This document shows, piece by piece, positions 8,373 through 14,704 of a stretch of DNA of 16,064 bases. This DNA comes from an uncultured Bacteroidaceae bacterium (GTDB lineage: Bacteria; Bacteroidota; Bacteroidia; Bacteroidales; Bacteroidaceae): positions 1 through 16,064 of the forward strand of contig CAJGCU010000058.1 of NCBI GenBank assembly GCA_904501945.1, written 5' to 3'. The position numbers were made by a program, and so were the translations under genes. Each line of letters starts with the position of its first letter. The stretch's first letter is position 1. The notes beneath the pieces were generated by a model. The model was not told where the DNA came from and did not search any database. It was given only the letters and a program-made list of their open reading frames with translations.

Positions 8373-10397
8373 ATGAAAAAAAGCACATTACTCTTATCCA
8401 TGCTGCTTGCAGCAATGAGCATGAACGCCCAAGTAGCAAGCATAACAAGCCCCGACGGCAAGTTAAAAGTGAATGTTGACGTAAAGGCAGGAAAGCCTGT
8501 TTACGAAGTGATTTACGATGGCAAGCAAATGCTTGACGAGAGCCCGCTGGGCTTTATTGCCGACAATGGCGACTTCACCCAAAACATCAGCTTCGTAGGC
8601 AAAGGCGACGCTCACTTCGAGTTCGACTACGACCTCCGCGCCAGCAAGACAAGCAAAGTTCACGTCAACGCCAATCAATTAGCCGTCCAGATGAAGAATG
8701 CCGACGGCAACACCTTCGACGTCGATTTCCGCGTCAGCAACAACGACATTGCATTCCGCTACCGCATTCCCAACCATCCCAGCCGCGCCAACGGAAAGAA
8801 ATTCTCCATCCGCATCATGAAAGAAGCCACAGGCTTCGACCTGCCAACAGGAACTACCACTTTCCTCACACCGCAGTCAGATGCCATGATTGGCTGGAAA
8901 GGCACCAAACCCAGTTATGAAGAAGGCTATAGCTACGACGCACCAATGAGCAGACGAAGCCAGTATCGACATGGCTACACCTTCCCATGCCTCTTCCACA
9001 TCGGTGGAGCAGCCGAAGAAGCACAAGATGCCTGGGTTCTCATCTCTGAAACAGGCGTTGATTCACGCTACTGCGCTTCTCGCCTCAGCGACATGAAAGG
9101 TGACGGACTTTACACTCTGGAATTCCCCATGCCAGAAGAGAACAATGGCAACGGCACCATCGAACCAGCCTTCGCGCTGCCAGGTGCAACCCCATGGCGC
9201 ACTATCACCGTCGGCACATCGCTCAAACCTATCGTAGAAACCACAGTGCCATGGGACTGGGTAGAGCCACGCTACGAAACCACCCACAACTACAAGTACG
9301 GCAAAGGCACATGGAGCTGGATTGTATGGCAAGACAACTCCATCAACTACGAAGACCAAGTCAAGTACATCAAGCTCGCCAAGGACATGGGCTTCTCTTA
9401 TGTGCTCATCGACAATTGGTGGGACACCAACATCGGCAAAGATAAGATGACACAGCTCGTCAAATATGCCCAGAGCCAAGGCGTTGATGTTTTCCTGTGG
9501 TACAGTTCCAGTGGCTGGTGGAATGACATTGAGCAAGGTCCCATCAACATCATGTCCGATCCTATCCAACGCAAGCAATACATGAGCTGGATGCAGGAAA
9601 TAGGCGTCAAGGGCATCAAAGTTGACTTCTTCGGAGGCGACAAGCAAGAAACCATGCGCCACTATGAAGAAATACTCTTCGAAGCAGACCAGCACGGCAT
9701 CATGGTCATCTTCCACGGCTGTACAATTCCACGCGGCTGGGAGCGTATGTACCCCAACTACGTCGGCAGCGAAGCTGTCCTTGCGTCTGAGAACATCTAC
9801 TTCAGCCAAGGCGCAGCCGACAAAGAAGCCAAAGACGCAGCAACCCACCCCTTCATTCGCAACACCATCGGATGCATGGAATTTGGAGGTTGCTTCATGA
9901 ACCGCAATCTCAACCGCGGCAACACAGGAGGCAACATCCGTAAAACCACCGACTGCCACGAACTCGCCACTTGTGTACTCTTCCAAAACCCAATCCAGAA
10001 CTTTGCCATCACTCCAGAGAATCTCCCTACCGAGGCAACAAAAGATATGAAGCCTACAGAAAAAGGTGCACCTGCACCAGCCATCAGCATGGACTTCCTC
10101 CGCCAAGTGCCTACCACATGGGATGAAACAATCTTCATTGATGGATACCCTGGCAAGTACTGCGTACTAGCAAGACGCCACGGCAACACATGGTACATCG
10201 CAGGCAACAACGCCACAGGCGAGACACTTAAGCTCAAACTCAGCCTCCCTATGCTGAAGAAAGGCGACCTTGCCGCACTCTACAGCGACAACATCAAGGA
10301 TCGCGAGCCACAGCTGACCGAACTCAAAGTAAAGAATCCACAAGCTGTTACCATCACCATGGCAGACCAAGGCGGATTCGTCATCGTGACAAAATAG
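8373..10397 (+). CDS. Glycoside hydrolase family 97, secreted; probable retaining type (alpha-galactosidase-like)
   Basis: 674-residue glycosidase with signal peptide at residues 1-19 (MKKSTLLLSMLLAAMSMNA, then Q), probably periplasmic. Layout fits GH97: N-terminal beta-supersandwich (about 22-285), (beta/alpha)8 barrel (about 290-565) with VWQDNSINYEDQVKYIKLAK and LIDNWWD, and a C-terminal beta-sandwich. GH97 contains inverting alpha-glucosidases (SusB type) and retaining enzymes such as the alpha-galactosidase BT1871. Here the barrel carries GIKVDFF with Asp418 and GSEAVLASEN with Glu467 and Glu473. From memory, BT1871 uses Asp415 as nucleophile and Glu470 as acid/base; the same 55-residue spacing separates Asp418 and Glu473, which points to the retaining subgroup. 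A beta-L-arabinopyranosidase is an alternative within it. Second gene of a two-gene unit; followed by paired hairpins. Confidence 0.92.
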   Translation: MKKSTLLLSMLLAAMSMNAQVASITSPDGKLKVNVDVKAGKPVYEVIYDGKQMLDESPLGFIADNGDFTQNISFVGKGDAHFEFDYDLRASKTSKVHVNANQLAVQMKNADGNTFDVDFRVSNNDIAFRYRIPNHPSRANGKKFSIRIMKEATGFDLPTGTTTFLTPQSDAMIGWKGTKPSYEEGYSYDAPMSRRSQYRHGYTFPCLFHIGGAAEEAQDAWVLISETGVDSRYCASRLSDMKGDGLYTLEFPMPEENNGNGTIEPAFALPGATPWRTITVGTSLKPIVETTVPWDWVEPRYETTHNYKYGKGTWSWIVWQDNSINYEDQVKYIKLAKDMGFSYVLIDNWWDTNIGKDKMTQLVKYAQSQGVDVFLWYSSSGWWNDIEQGPINIMSDPIQRKQYMSWMQEIGVKGIKVDFFGGDKQETMRHYEEILFEADQHGIMVIFHGCTIPRGWERMYPNYVGSEAVLASENIYFSQGAADKEAKDAATHPFIRNTIGCMEFGGCFMNRNLNRGNTGGNIRKTTDCHELATCVLFQNPIQNFAITPENLPTEATKDMKPTEKGAPAPAISMDFLRQVPTTWDETIFIDGYPGKYCVLARRHGNTWYIAGNNATGETLKLKLSLPMLKKGDLAALYSDNIKDREPQLTELKVKNPQAVTITMADQGGFVIVTK

Positions 10398-10415
10398 AGA
10401 CCAAACACACATTAA

Positions 10416-10436
10416 ATCGATGTGTCCCACATCGAT
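10416..10436. repeat. Short perfect hairpin after the GH97 gene
   Basis: ATCGATGTG at 10416-10424 and its exact complement CACATCGAT at 10428-10436 enclose the 3-base loop TCC. It lies 18 bases after the GH97 stop and 2 bases before the larger terminator hairpin. No T run follows, so by itself it is not a standard terminator; it may stabilise the 3' end or assist termination. Confidence 0.6.
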
Positions 10437-10438
10437 AC

Positions 10439-10482
10439 ATCAGAGTGCCTCACACCGACGCATCGGTGTGAGGCACTCTGAT
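10439..10482. terminator. Bidirectional terminator between GH97 and GH5 genes
   Basis: A perfect 20-bp inverted repeat, arms at 10439-10458 and 10463-10482 (containing AGTGCCTCACACCGA and its complement), encloses the 4-base loop CGCA. Only a short T-rich stretch (TTCTTCTAA) follows on the plus strand. It lies between two convergent genes, GH97 (stop 10397) and GH5 (stop 10521), and is symmetric, so it can end transcripts from both sides. Confidence 0.8.
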
Positions 10483-10520
10483 TCTTCTAATAACTCTAAA
10501 CTTTTAAATTATTCTTAAAA

Positions 10521-11687
10521 TCATTGAAGAGTTATACTATTGCCTTTCTTTCCTTCTGCGTATCCATCCATCATCACCTTGACAATTGCTGCGCCATTGC
10601 CAATGGGTGCGCCTGTGGCATGGTCGATGATGCCTGAGCATTCACGCCCTGCCCCTCGACTACCGTTATCCCAATAAATGAGTGAAAGTCCGTTGCGAGC
10701 CGCGCTGCGACACACATAGTTCAGATAGTACTCGCGATAATGTTCCTGGGCTGCATCAGCACGACGTGTACAGCCAAACTCGCCTATATATACAGGGATT
10801 CCTTTATCAACATAGGTTGTTTTGAGAAGTTGGAAGATGGAATCGACATGATTCTCGTCTGTGTGCTGTCCCTTATTTTGCGGTGCCTGATACCCCCATT
10901 CATTCCATTGGTTTTCTAAAGTGAAAAGATGCGGGTCATAGTAATGGACAGACAGGACTAGGCGGTCTTTCGCCTTGTCGGTCGGGAAACGGAAGTGCTT
11001 CAGAGTCAGATCAATGTTGGTACAGTAGCCTGGCACTCCAAGATATCGCTGTTTGTTTTTTCCTCCCGTTGCTCTGACGGCATCAACGAACACCTGATTC
11101 CATTCGTTTACGATTTCATGCTGTCGCCCCCCGTCGGCGAGATTGTCTCCATACCCCCATTTGCCATCATGTATTTCGTTCATCGACTCAAACATAAGGA
11201 AATTGCCTTTCTTCTTGAATCGCAGAGCAATCTGTGTCCACATGGCGTGCAGCTGGTCTTTAATCTTTTGGTTGACAGCTTCATCTTTGGCTGCTTCTTT
11301 CACATCTAGCCAATGCTGACTGCTCCCCCCATCGTGATGTATGTTGATGACGGCATTTAGTCCTGCTGTTTCTGCATAGCCAACAAGTTGGACCACTCGG
11401 TCAAGCCATGCATTTTCTATCTTGTAATCTGGTGCAGAGCCAATATGTCCAAGCCATGTAACAGGAATACGCACAGTGCTGAAACCCATAGATTTAAGAC
11501 TATCAAAAGTCTGTTGGGTTGCCTTACCATTTCCCCAACAGGTTTCGTTGGCCACTCCATTAACATAGGCATCCATCTGATTGCCCAGATTCCAGCCTAA
11601 ACCAAGATGAAACGTCTGTTTTTGTGCATTTATGCTGACACTTATCATGAACAGCAAAAGTGAAATGAGGTGTATATGCTTTTTCAT
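10521..11687 (-). CDS. Glycoside hydrolase family 5 (cellulase-type) secreted enzyme
   Basis: 388-residue secreted glycosidase with signal peptide at residues 1-21 (MKKHIHLISLLLFMISVSINA). A GH5 (beta/alpha)8 barrel follows almost at once: GWNLGNQMDA at 31-40, TVRIPVTW at 71-78 with the conserved Arg73, NIHHDGG at 115-121, the acid/base in ESMNE with Glu171, SVHYYDP with His248 at about 246-252, the nucleophile in VYIGEFG with Glu303, and YWDNG with Trp339. All catalytic positions are present. GH5 members cleave beta-1,4-glucan, xyloglucan, mannan or related polysaccharides; the GWNLGN start recalls endoglucanase subfamilies, but substrate cannot be fixed. The residue after the acid/base is Ile, giving NEI rather than the common NEP. 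There are no carbohydrate-binding modules. It begins 39 bases after aroB on the same strand with no clear promoter, so it may be cotranscribed with it. Confidence 0.92.
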   Translation of the reverse strand: MKKHIHLISLLLFMISVSINAQKQTFHLGLGWNLGNQMDAYVNGVANETCWGNGKATQQTFDSLKSMGFSTVRIPVTWLGHIGSAPDYKIENAWLDRVVQLVGYAETAGLNAVINIHHDGGSSQHWLDVKEAAKDEAVNQKIKDQLHAMWTQIALRFKKKGNFLMFESMNEIHDGKWGYGDNLADGGRQHEIVNEWNQVFVDAVRATGGKNKQRYLGVPGYCTNIDLTLKHFRFPTDKAKDRLVLSVHYYDPHLFTLENQWNEWGYQAPQNKGQHTDENHVDSIFQLLKTTYVDKGIPVYIGEFGCTRRADAAQEHYREYYLNYVCRSAARNGLSLIYWDNGSRGAGRECSGIIDHATGAPIGNGAAIVKVMMDGYAEGKKGNSITLQ

Positions 11688-11726
11688 GAGGGGGTATCGA
11701 ATTGAGAATTGGCGACGAACAAGAAC

Positions 11727-12776
11727 TTACAGCCCTTCTCTATAGAAGTCTAACATCTGGAATATCTCTTCTTTGCTGGCAGTCTGGTTAATACGAATAT
11801 CGCCTACACCTCCGAGAAGGGTGAAATTGATAGTGTTGGCAGTATTTTTCTTGTCGTGGGTCATATAACCGTAAAGTTCCTCATAGTCGTTGCAAGTGAT
11901 GGGCAGAACTCCATAATTTTCTTTGACAAAACGAACAACTTGACGCATCTTTTCCGTAGGGAATCCAGTCAGGACACAGGAAAGATAGAGCTCGCAAATG
12001 AGTCCCCATGCCACGGCATAGCCATGAAGTACAGGTTTGCGTGTAAGAGCCCAGCTTTCTAAGGCGTGTCCAGCTGTATGTCCGAGGTTGAGTGCCTTGC
12101 GAATACCATGCTCTAGAGGGTCCTCCTCTACTATGTTTTCTTTAACAGCAACGCTTGTGCCTACCATCTCTCCGAGAGCCTTGTAGTCCACATGGTCAAT
12201 ATCGAAATGGAGCAATTGGGAGAAATGTCCCTCGTTAGAGATGAGTCCGTGCTTGAGCATTTCGGCATAGCCCGAAAGAATGTTGTCATGGTCGAGAGTA
12301 CGAAGAAACTCAGTATCAATAACAACTGTTTCGGGAGCATTGAACACGCCTATTTCGTTTTTGAGCCCGTTGAAGTTGACACCTGTCTTTCCGCCCACGC
12401 TGGCATCGACCATGGAGAGGAGAGTTGTGGGGATATTGACATATTTGACGCCTCTCTTGAAGGTGCTGGCAGCAAATCCGCCCAAGTCGGTAACCATGCC
12501 TCCACCAAGGTTGACGAGCAGAGAATGTCGTGTAGCACCATTGTCACTCATAGCTTTCCACACTTGAGCAAGCGTGTATAATGTTTTGTGCGCATCGGTA
12601 GCACCTATGACTATGGGCTGAGCATGACGCAAACACGGAAGATGCTTCACCACAGGGAAGCATTGCTCGTATGTAGTTTGGTCAGCCAACAGAAAGAGTT
12701 TGTCGTGCGTTATGCGCTCTATGGTTTCTGTCAATGTCTGCGTTATGTCTGTAGAAATGATAACGTTGTTTGTCAT
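11727..12776 (-). CDS. aroB: 3-dehydroquinate synthase
   Basis: 349-residue enzyme converting DAHP to 3-dehydroquinate, second step of the shikimate pathway, in the cytoplasm. NAD-binding loop GGGMVTDLGGF at 91-101; the PTTLLSMVDASVGGKTGVN signature at 116-134 with Lys130; Zn ligands Glu172 (SGYAEMLKHGLI), His233 (NLGHTAGHALE) and His251 (VLHGYAVAWG) are all in place. Length is typical. A TTG codon in frame at 12797 would add 7 residues, but it lies inside the predicted -7 promoter box, so the ATG at 12776 is the right start. A GGAGG sits only 3 bases before this ATG, closer than usual for a Shine-Dalgarno. Divergent from rfbC. Followed by the GH5 gene after 39 bases, an unrelated partner. 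Confidence 0.95.
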   Translation of the reverse strand: MTNNVIISTDITQTLTETIERITHDKLFLLADQTTYEQCFPVVKHLPCLRHAQPIVIGATDAHKTLYTLAQVWKAMSDNGATRHSLLVNLGGGMVTDLGGFAASTFKRGVKYVNIPTTLLSMVDASVGGKTGVNFNGLKNEIGVFNAPETVVIDTEFLRTLDHDNILSGYAEMLKHGLISNEGHFSQLLHFDIDHVDYKALGEMVGTSVAVKENIVEEDPLEHGIRKALNLGHTAGHALESWALTRKPVLHGYAVAWGLICELYLSCVLTGFPTEKMRQVVRFVKENYGVLPITCNDYEELYGYMTHDKKNTANTINFTLLGGVGDIRINQTASKEEIFQMLDFYREGL

Positions 12777-12794
12777 GAACCTCCAAATTTGGGA

Positions 12795-12802
12795 CAAAGA
12801 TA
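12795..12802 (-). promoter_or_regulatory. -7 promoter box of aroB
   Basis: On the minus strand 12802-12795 reads TATCTTTG, an exact match to TAnnTTTG. It ends 18 bases before the aroB ATG, giving a leader of about a dozen bases. No recognisable TTTG lies at the -33 position; that place is taken by the 7-bp repeat units. The perfect palindrome CCAAATTTGG at 12783-12792 covers the expected transcript start. Confidence 0.6.
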
Positions 12803-12918
12803 CAGAAAAGTTAAGAGTTGAGAGTTAAGAGTGCATAAGTTTTTAGCTTTTTTTATAGAAAATGTACGGAAAGAGAAAAAAACTCTTAAGACCCAACTCT
12901 TAACTCTCAACTTTTCTG

Positions 12919-12926
12919 TATCTTTG
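12919..12926 (+). promoter_or_regulatory. -7 promoter box of rfbC
   Basis: TATCTTTG at 12919-12926 matches TAnnTTTG exactly and lies 24 bases before the rfbC ATG. The bases before it, AACTTTTCTG, are identical to those before the aroB box on the other strand. No TTTG is found at -33. This placement shows that the open frame upstream of 12951 is not coding. Confidence 0.6.
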
Positions 12927-12950
12927 CGACAATTTAAATTAGGAATAGTT

Positions 12951-13523
12951 ATGATAAACGTGATTGACACCGAAATTGAAGGTGTAAAAATTATTGAGCC
13001 AAAACTCTTTGGCGATGCGCGCGGATATTTTTTCGAGAGCTTCTCCCAAAGAGAATTCGAGGAGAAAGTGTGCAACACAACATTTGTACAGGACAATGAA
13101 AGCCAGTCTGTTGCAGGAGTTGTGCGTGGTCTCCACTTTCAGAAACCACCTTTCACGCAGAGCAAATTGGTACGCGTGGTGAAAGGTGCCGTACTGGATG
13201 TGGCTGTTGACATTCGCCAAGGAAGTCCCACCTTCGGCAAGCACGTGTCTGTATTGCTGACAGAAGACAATCATCGTCAGTTCTTCGTTCCACGTGGTTT
13301 TGCCCATGGCTTTGCCGTACTAAGCGAAGAGGCTGTTTTTCAATATAAGTGCGACAACTACTACGCGCCTCAGAGCGAAGGTGCAATTGCCTGGGACGAC
13401 CCAGACCTTGGCATTGACTGGCAAATATCCAGTGAAAACATCATCCTTTCAGAAAAGGATGCTCACCACCCACGTCTGAAAGACGCCGAACCCGTGTTCG
13501 ACATTAACGTTCCATTGTATTAG
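12951..13523 (+). CDS. rfbC: dTDP-4-dehydrorhamnose 3,5-epimerase
   Basis: 190-residue cupin-fold enzyme (RmlC) that epimerises dTDP-4-keto-6-deoxyglucose at C3 and C5, third step to dTDP-L-rhamnose for surface polysaccharide. Seen motifs: VIDTEIEGVKIIEPKLFGD at 4-22; RGYFFESF at 24-31; VVRGLHFQ at 58-64 with the catalytic base His62; FVPRGFAHGFAVLSEEAVFQYK at 112-133 with Tyr132, the expected acid; and WDDPDLGIDW at 148-157. Length is typical at 180-190. The frame is open further upstream to 12831, but that part covers the repeat and the promoter box, so ATG 12951 is the start. The partner genes rfbA, rfbB and rfbD are absent from this window, unusual because they commonly cluster. Flanked by a convergent glycosyltransferase gene. 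Confidence 0.95.
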   Translation: MINVIDTEIEGVKIIEPKLFGDARGYFFESFSQREFEEKVCNTTFVQDNESQSVAGVVRGLHFQKPPFTQSKLVRVVKGAVLDVAVDIRQGSPTFGKHVSVLLTEDNHRQFFVPRGFAHGFAVLSEEAVFQYKCDNYYAPQSEGAIAWDDPDLGIDWQISSENIILSEKDAHHPRLKDAEPVFDINVPLY

Positions 13524-13534
13524 TATTAGAATAT

Positions 13535-13603
13535 GCGGTTGTACGGTTAGACGGTTATTGTCCACCATCAGCCCACCGTACAACCGTATAACCGTAAAAC
13601 TGC
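13535..13603. terminator. Inverted octamer repeat, probable bidirectional terminator between rfbC and GT2 gene
   Basis: The left arm at 13535-13558 consists of three 8-bp units: GCGGTTGT, ACGGTTAG, ACGGTTAT. The right arm, 13580-13603, read in complement is GCAGTTTT, ACGGTTAT, ACGGTTGT, and pairs with the left at 20 of 24 positions around a 21-base loop. A shifted alignment gives a perfect 12-bp stem (13536-13547 with 13575-13586). It fills the 86-base gap between two convergent genes (stops at 13523 and 13610). A poly-A run at 13604-13608 would read as T in minus-strand transcripts only before the stem, so neither side shows a standard T tail. Confidence 0.6.
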
Positions 13604-13609
13604 AAAAAA

Positions 13610-14602
13610 CTAAACTCTCCCCTTACATATCGCTAAAGCCATACGCCATGCACCTTGACCTCCCAGCATCGTGTAGAACTGGAGAATGTTCCCTACACAT
13701 CGCTGCGAGAAAGTAGGATGGAAATGGTCATGCAGAAAAATAGACAAAGACTTCACTGCCATCTTATGGTGCTTGCTCTTGCCTAACAGCTTCTCATTCC
13801 GCATTTTACCCAGCAAGATGCAGACACGCAAATAAAGAGGAAACATCAACAAGTCAAGATGAGGATAAAGACAAGTGAGGTGTTGCGCATGATAGCGTGA
13901 CAAAGGCTGCAAAATAGACGAATGCAGGTTGCTAACAGCCACACTCAGAGTACGAATGAGCGGCTTGTAACTCTTGGAGAAGCAATCTCCCGTTATACTA
14001 TCTGGATGAATCTTAACGTTATGGAATGGCTTGTCAGAATACCACAATATGTTTGGACGGTGCAACATCACGCGCAATCCCAATTCCCAGTCATTCCAAA
14101 TACGACACTCAACATTCCATGCACCGATATCCTTCAAGAAAGAAGTACGAAACAGCATGCTGGTCGTGACAAGCACACTGGCAAGAATCTGCACTCGAGG
14201 ATCGTCAGAAGGTATAAAAGTACGCACCACATCCTTACCTTTAACCGTCATGCAAGTAGGTGTAGCAATCATATCATAACCATCTGAAGGCAAACGCTGT
14301 ATCGTCGATATGAAATTATAGTCAAACTCATCATCGCTATCGAAAAAATAGACCCATTCCGTCTTGCATGACTTCAGACCTTTGTTGCGTGCAGCAGCTG
14401 CCCCCGGAAAAGTTTCCCTGAGAAGCGTGACATTAGGGCGGCTCTTGATGTACTGTTCACAAAACTGGTAAGTACCATCAGTGCTCTCGTTATCAATAAT
14501 GATAATTTCTTTCGGAGCAACACCCGACCTCATGATTGTATCAAGCGTCTTGCCAATGTGCTCACGCCTATTTTTCACTGGAACGATTACGGTTATTTCC
14601 AT
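13610..14602 (-). CDS. Family 2 glycosyltransferase
   Basis: 330-residue GT-A fold enzyme expected to transfer a sugar from a nucleotide-sugar donor at the inner face of the membrane during polysaccharide synthesis. The nucleotide-binding start MEITVIVPVKNRREHIGKTL (1-20), IIIIDNESTDGT (33-44, Asp37), the GAAAARNKGL segment (67-76), and the metal-binding DSDDEFD at 88-94 are typical. WNDWELGLRV at 169-178 is the usual (E/D)-containing acceptor motif. The C-terminal 130 residues are basic and partly hydrophobic (LLMFPLYLRVCILLG around 255-270), perhaps a membrane-associating region. Donor and acceptor are unknown. Own -7 box TATATTTG upstream; convergent with rfbC and divergent from the next glycosyltransferase. 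Confidence 0.9.
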   Translation of the reverse strand: MEITVIVPVKNRREHIGKTLDTIMRSGVAPKEIIIIDNESTDGTYQFCEQYIKSRPNVTLLRETFPGAAAARNKGLKSCKTEWVYFFDSDDEFDYNFISTIQRLPSDGYDMIATPTCMTVKGKDVVRTFIPSDDPRVQILASVLVTTSMLFRTSFLKDIGAWNVECRIWNDWELGLRVMLHRPNILWYSDKPFHNVKIHPDSITGDCFSKSYKPLIRTLSVAVSNLHSSILQPLSRYHAQHLTCLYPHLDLLMFPLYLRVCILLGKMRNEKLLGKSKHHKMAVKSLSIFLHDHFHPTFSQRCVGNILQFYTMLGGQGAWRMALAICKGRV

Positions 14603-14623
14603 TCTGACTTAAGATTTTGTAGG

Positions 14624-14631
14624 CAAATATA
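14624..14631 (-). promoter_or_regulatory. -7 promoter box of the GT2 gene
   Basis: On the minus strand 14631-14624 reads TATATTTG, matching TAnnTTTG, and ends 21 bases before the ATG at 14602. It is preceded by AACTTTTCTG, the same bases that precede the aroB and rfbC boxes. No TTTG at -33. Confidence 0.6.
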
Positions 14632-14675
14632 CAGAAAAGTTAAGAGTTAAACGTGGTGAGTTAGGAGTTTTTTCT

Positions 14676-14683
14676 TACCTTTG
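14676..14683 (+). promoter_or_regulatory. -7 promoter box of the GT-B glycosyltransferase gene
   Basis: TACCTTTG at 14676-14683 matches TAnnTTTG and lies 21 bases before the ATG at 14705. No TTTG stands at -33; the 7-bp repeat units take that place. Confidence 0.55.
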
Positions 14684-14704
14684 TGAAAAATATACAGAAA
14701 AAAA

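Larger units (their letters stand above)
12795..12926. repeat. Inverted, promoter-bearing heptamer repeat between aroB and rfbC
   Basis: The left arm begins CAAAGATACAGAAAAGTT (12795-12812) and continues in 7-bp units GTTAAGA, GTTGAGA, GTTAAGA up to 12832. The right arm, 12896-12926, is its inverted copy: it carries the same 18 bases in complement at its outer end (12909-12926) and then the same GAGAGTTAAGAGT series, lacking one 7-bp unit. A further TCTTAAG lies at 12881-12890. Each arm ends outward in a TATCTTTG promoter box facing the gene on that side (aroB or rfbC). The 12833-12895 spacer is AT-rich and shows no gene. Confidence 0.85.
14624..14701. repeat. Second copy of the promoter-bearing heptamer repeat
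   Basis: From 14624 the sequence reads CAAATATACAGAAAAGTT, like the aroB copy apart from one or two bases, then continues in degenerate 7-bp units: GTTAAGA, GTTAAAC, GTGGTGA, GTTAGGA (14640-14667). The right end is a diverged inverted copy ending in TTTTTTCTTACCTTTG with a plus-strand promoter box. The 14-base word AAATATACAGAAAA occurs at 14625-14638 and again at 14688-14701, directly before the ATG of the downstream gene. Confidence 0.7.

Noticed and set aside
9063..10106. 347-codon open frame on the minus strand across the GH97 gene
   Set aside because: It lies fully opposite a gene with complete GH97 motifs, has no family resemblance, and is Cys/Val/Ala-rich as expected from the complement of C-biased codons.
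12777..12797. TTG start for aroB, 7 residues upstream
   Set aside because: The codon lies inside the predicted -7 box, and the ATG at 12776 gives a standard AroB N-terminus.
12795..12926. Inverted repeat read as insertion-sequence ends
   Set aside because: The space between the arms is only 63 bases with no transposase or target-site duplication; at most it could be a non-autonomous element.
12795..12926. CRISPR-like array
   Set aside because: The units are 7 bp and directly adjacent, with no unique spacers and no cas genes.
12831..12950. N-terminal extension of RfbC by 40 residues
   Set aside because: The extension runs over the repeat and the TATCTTTG promoter box, and RmlC proteins begin at the MINVIDTEIEG segment.
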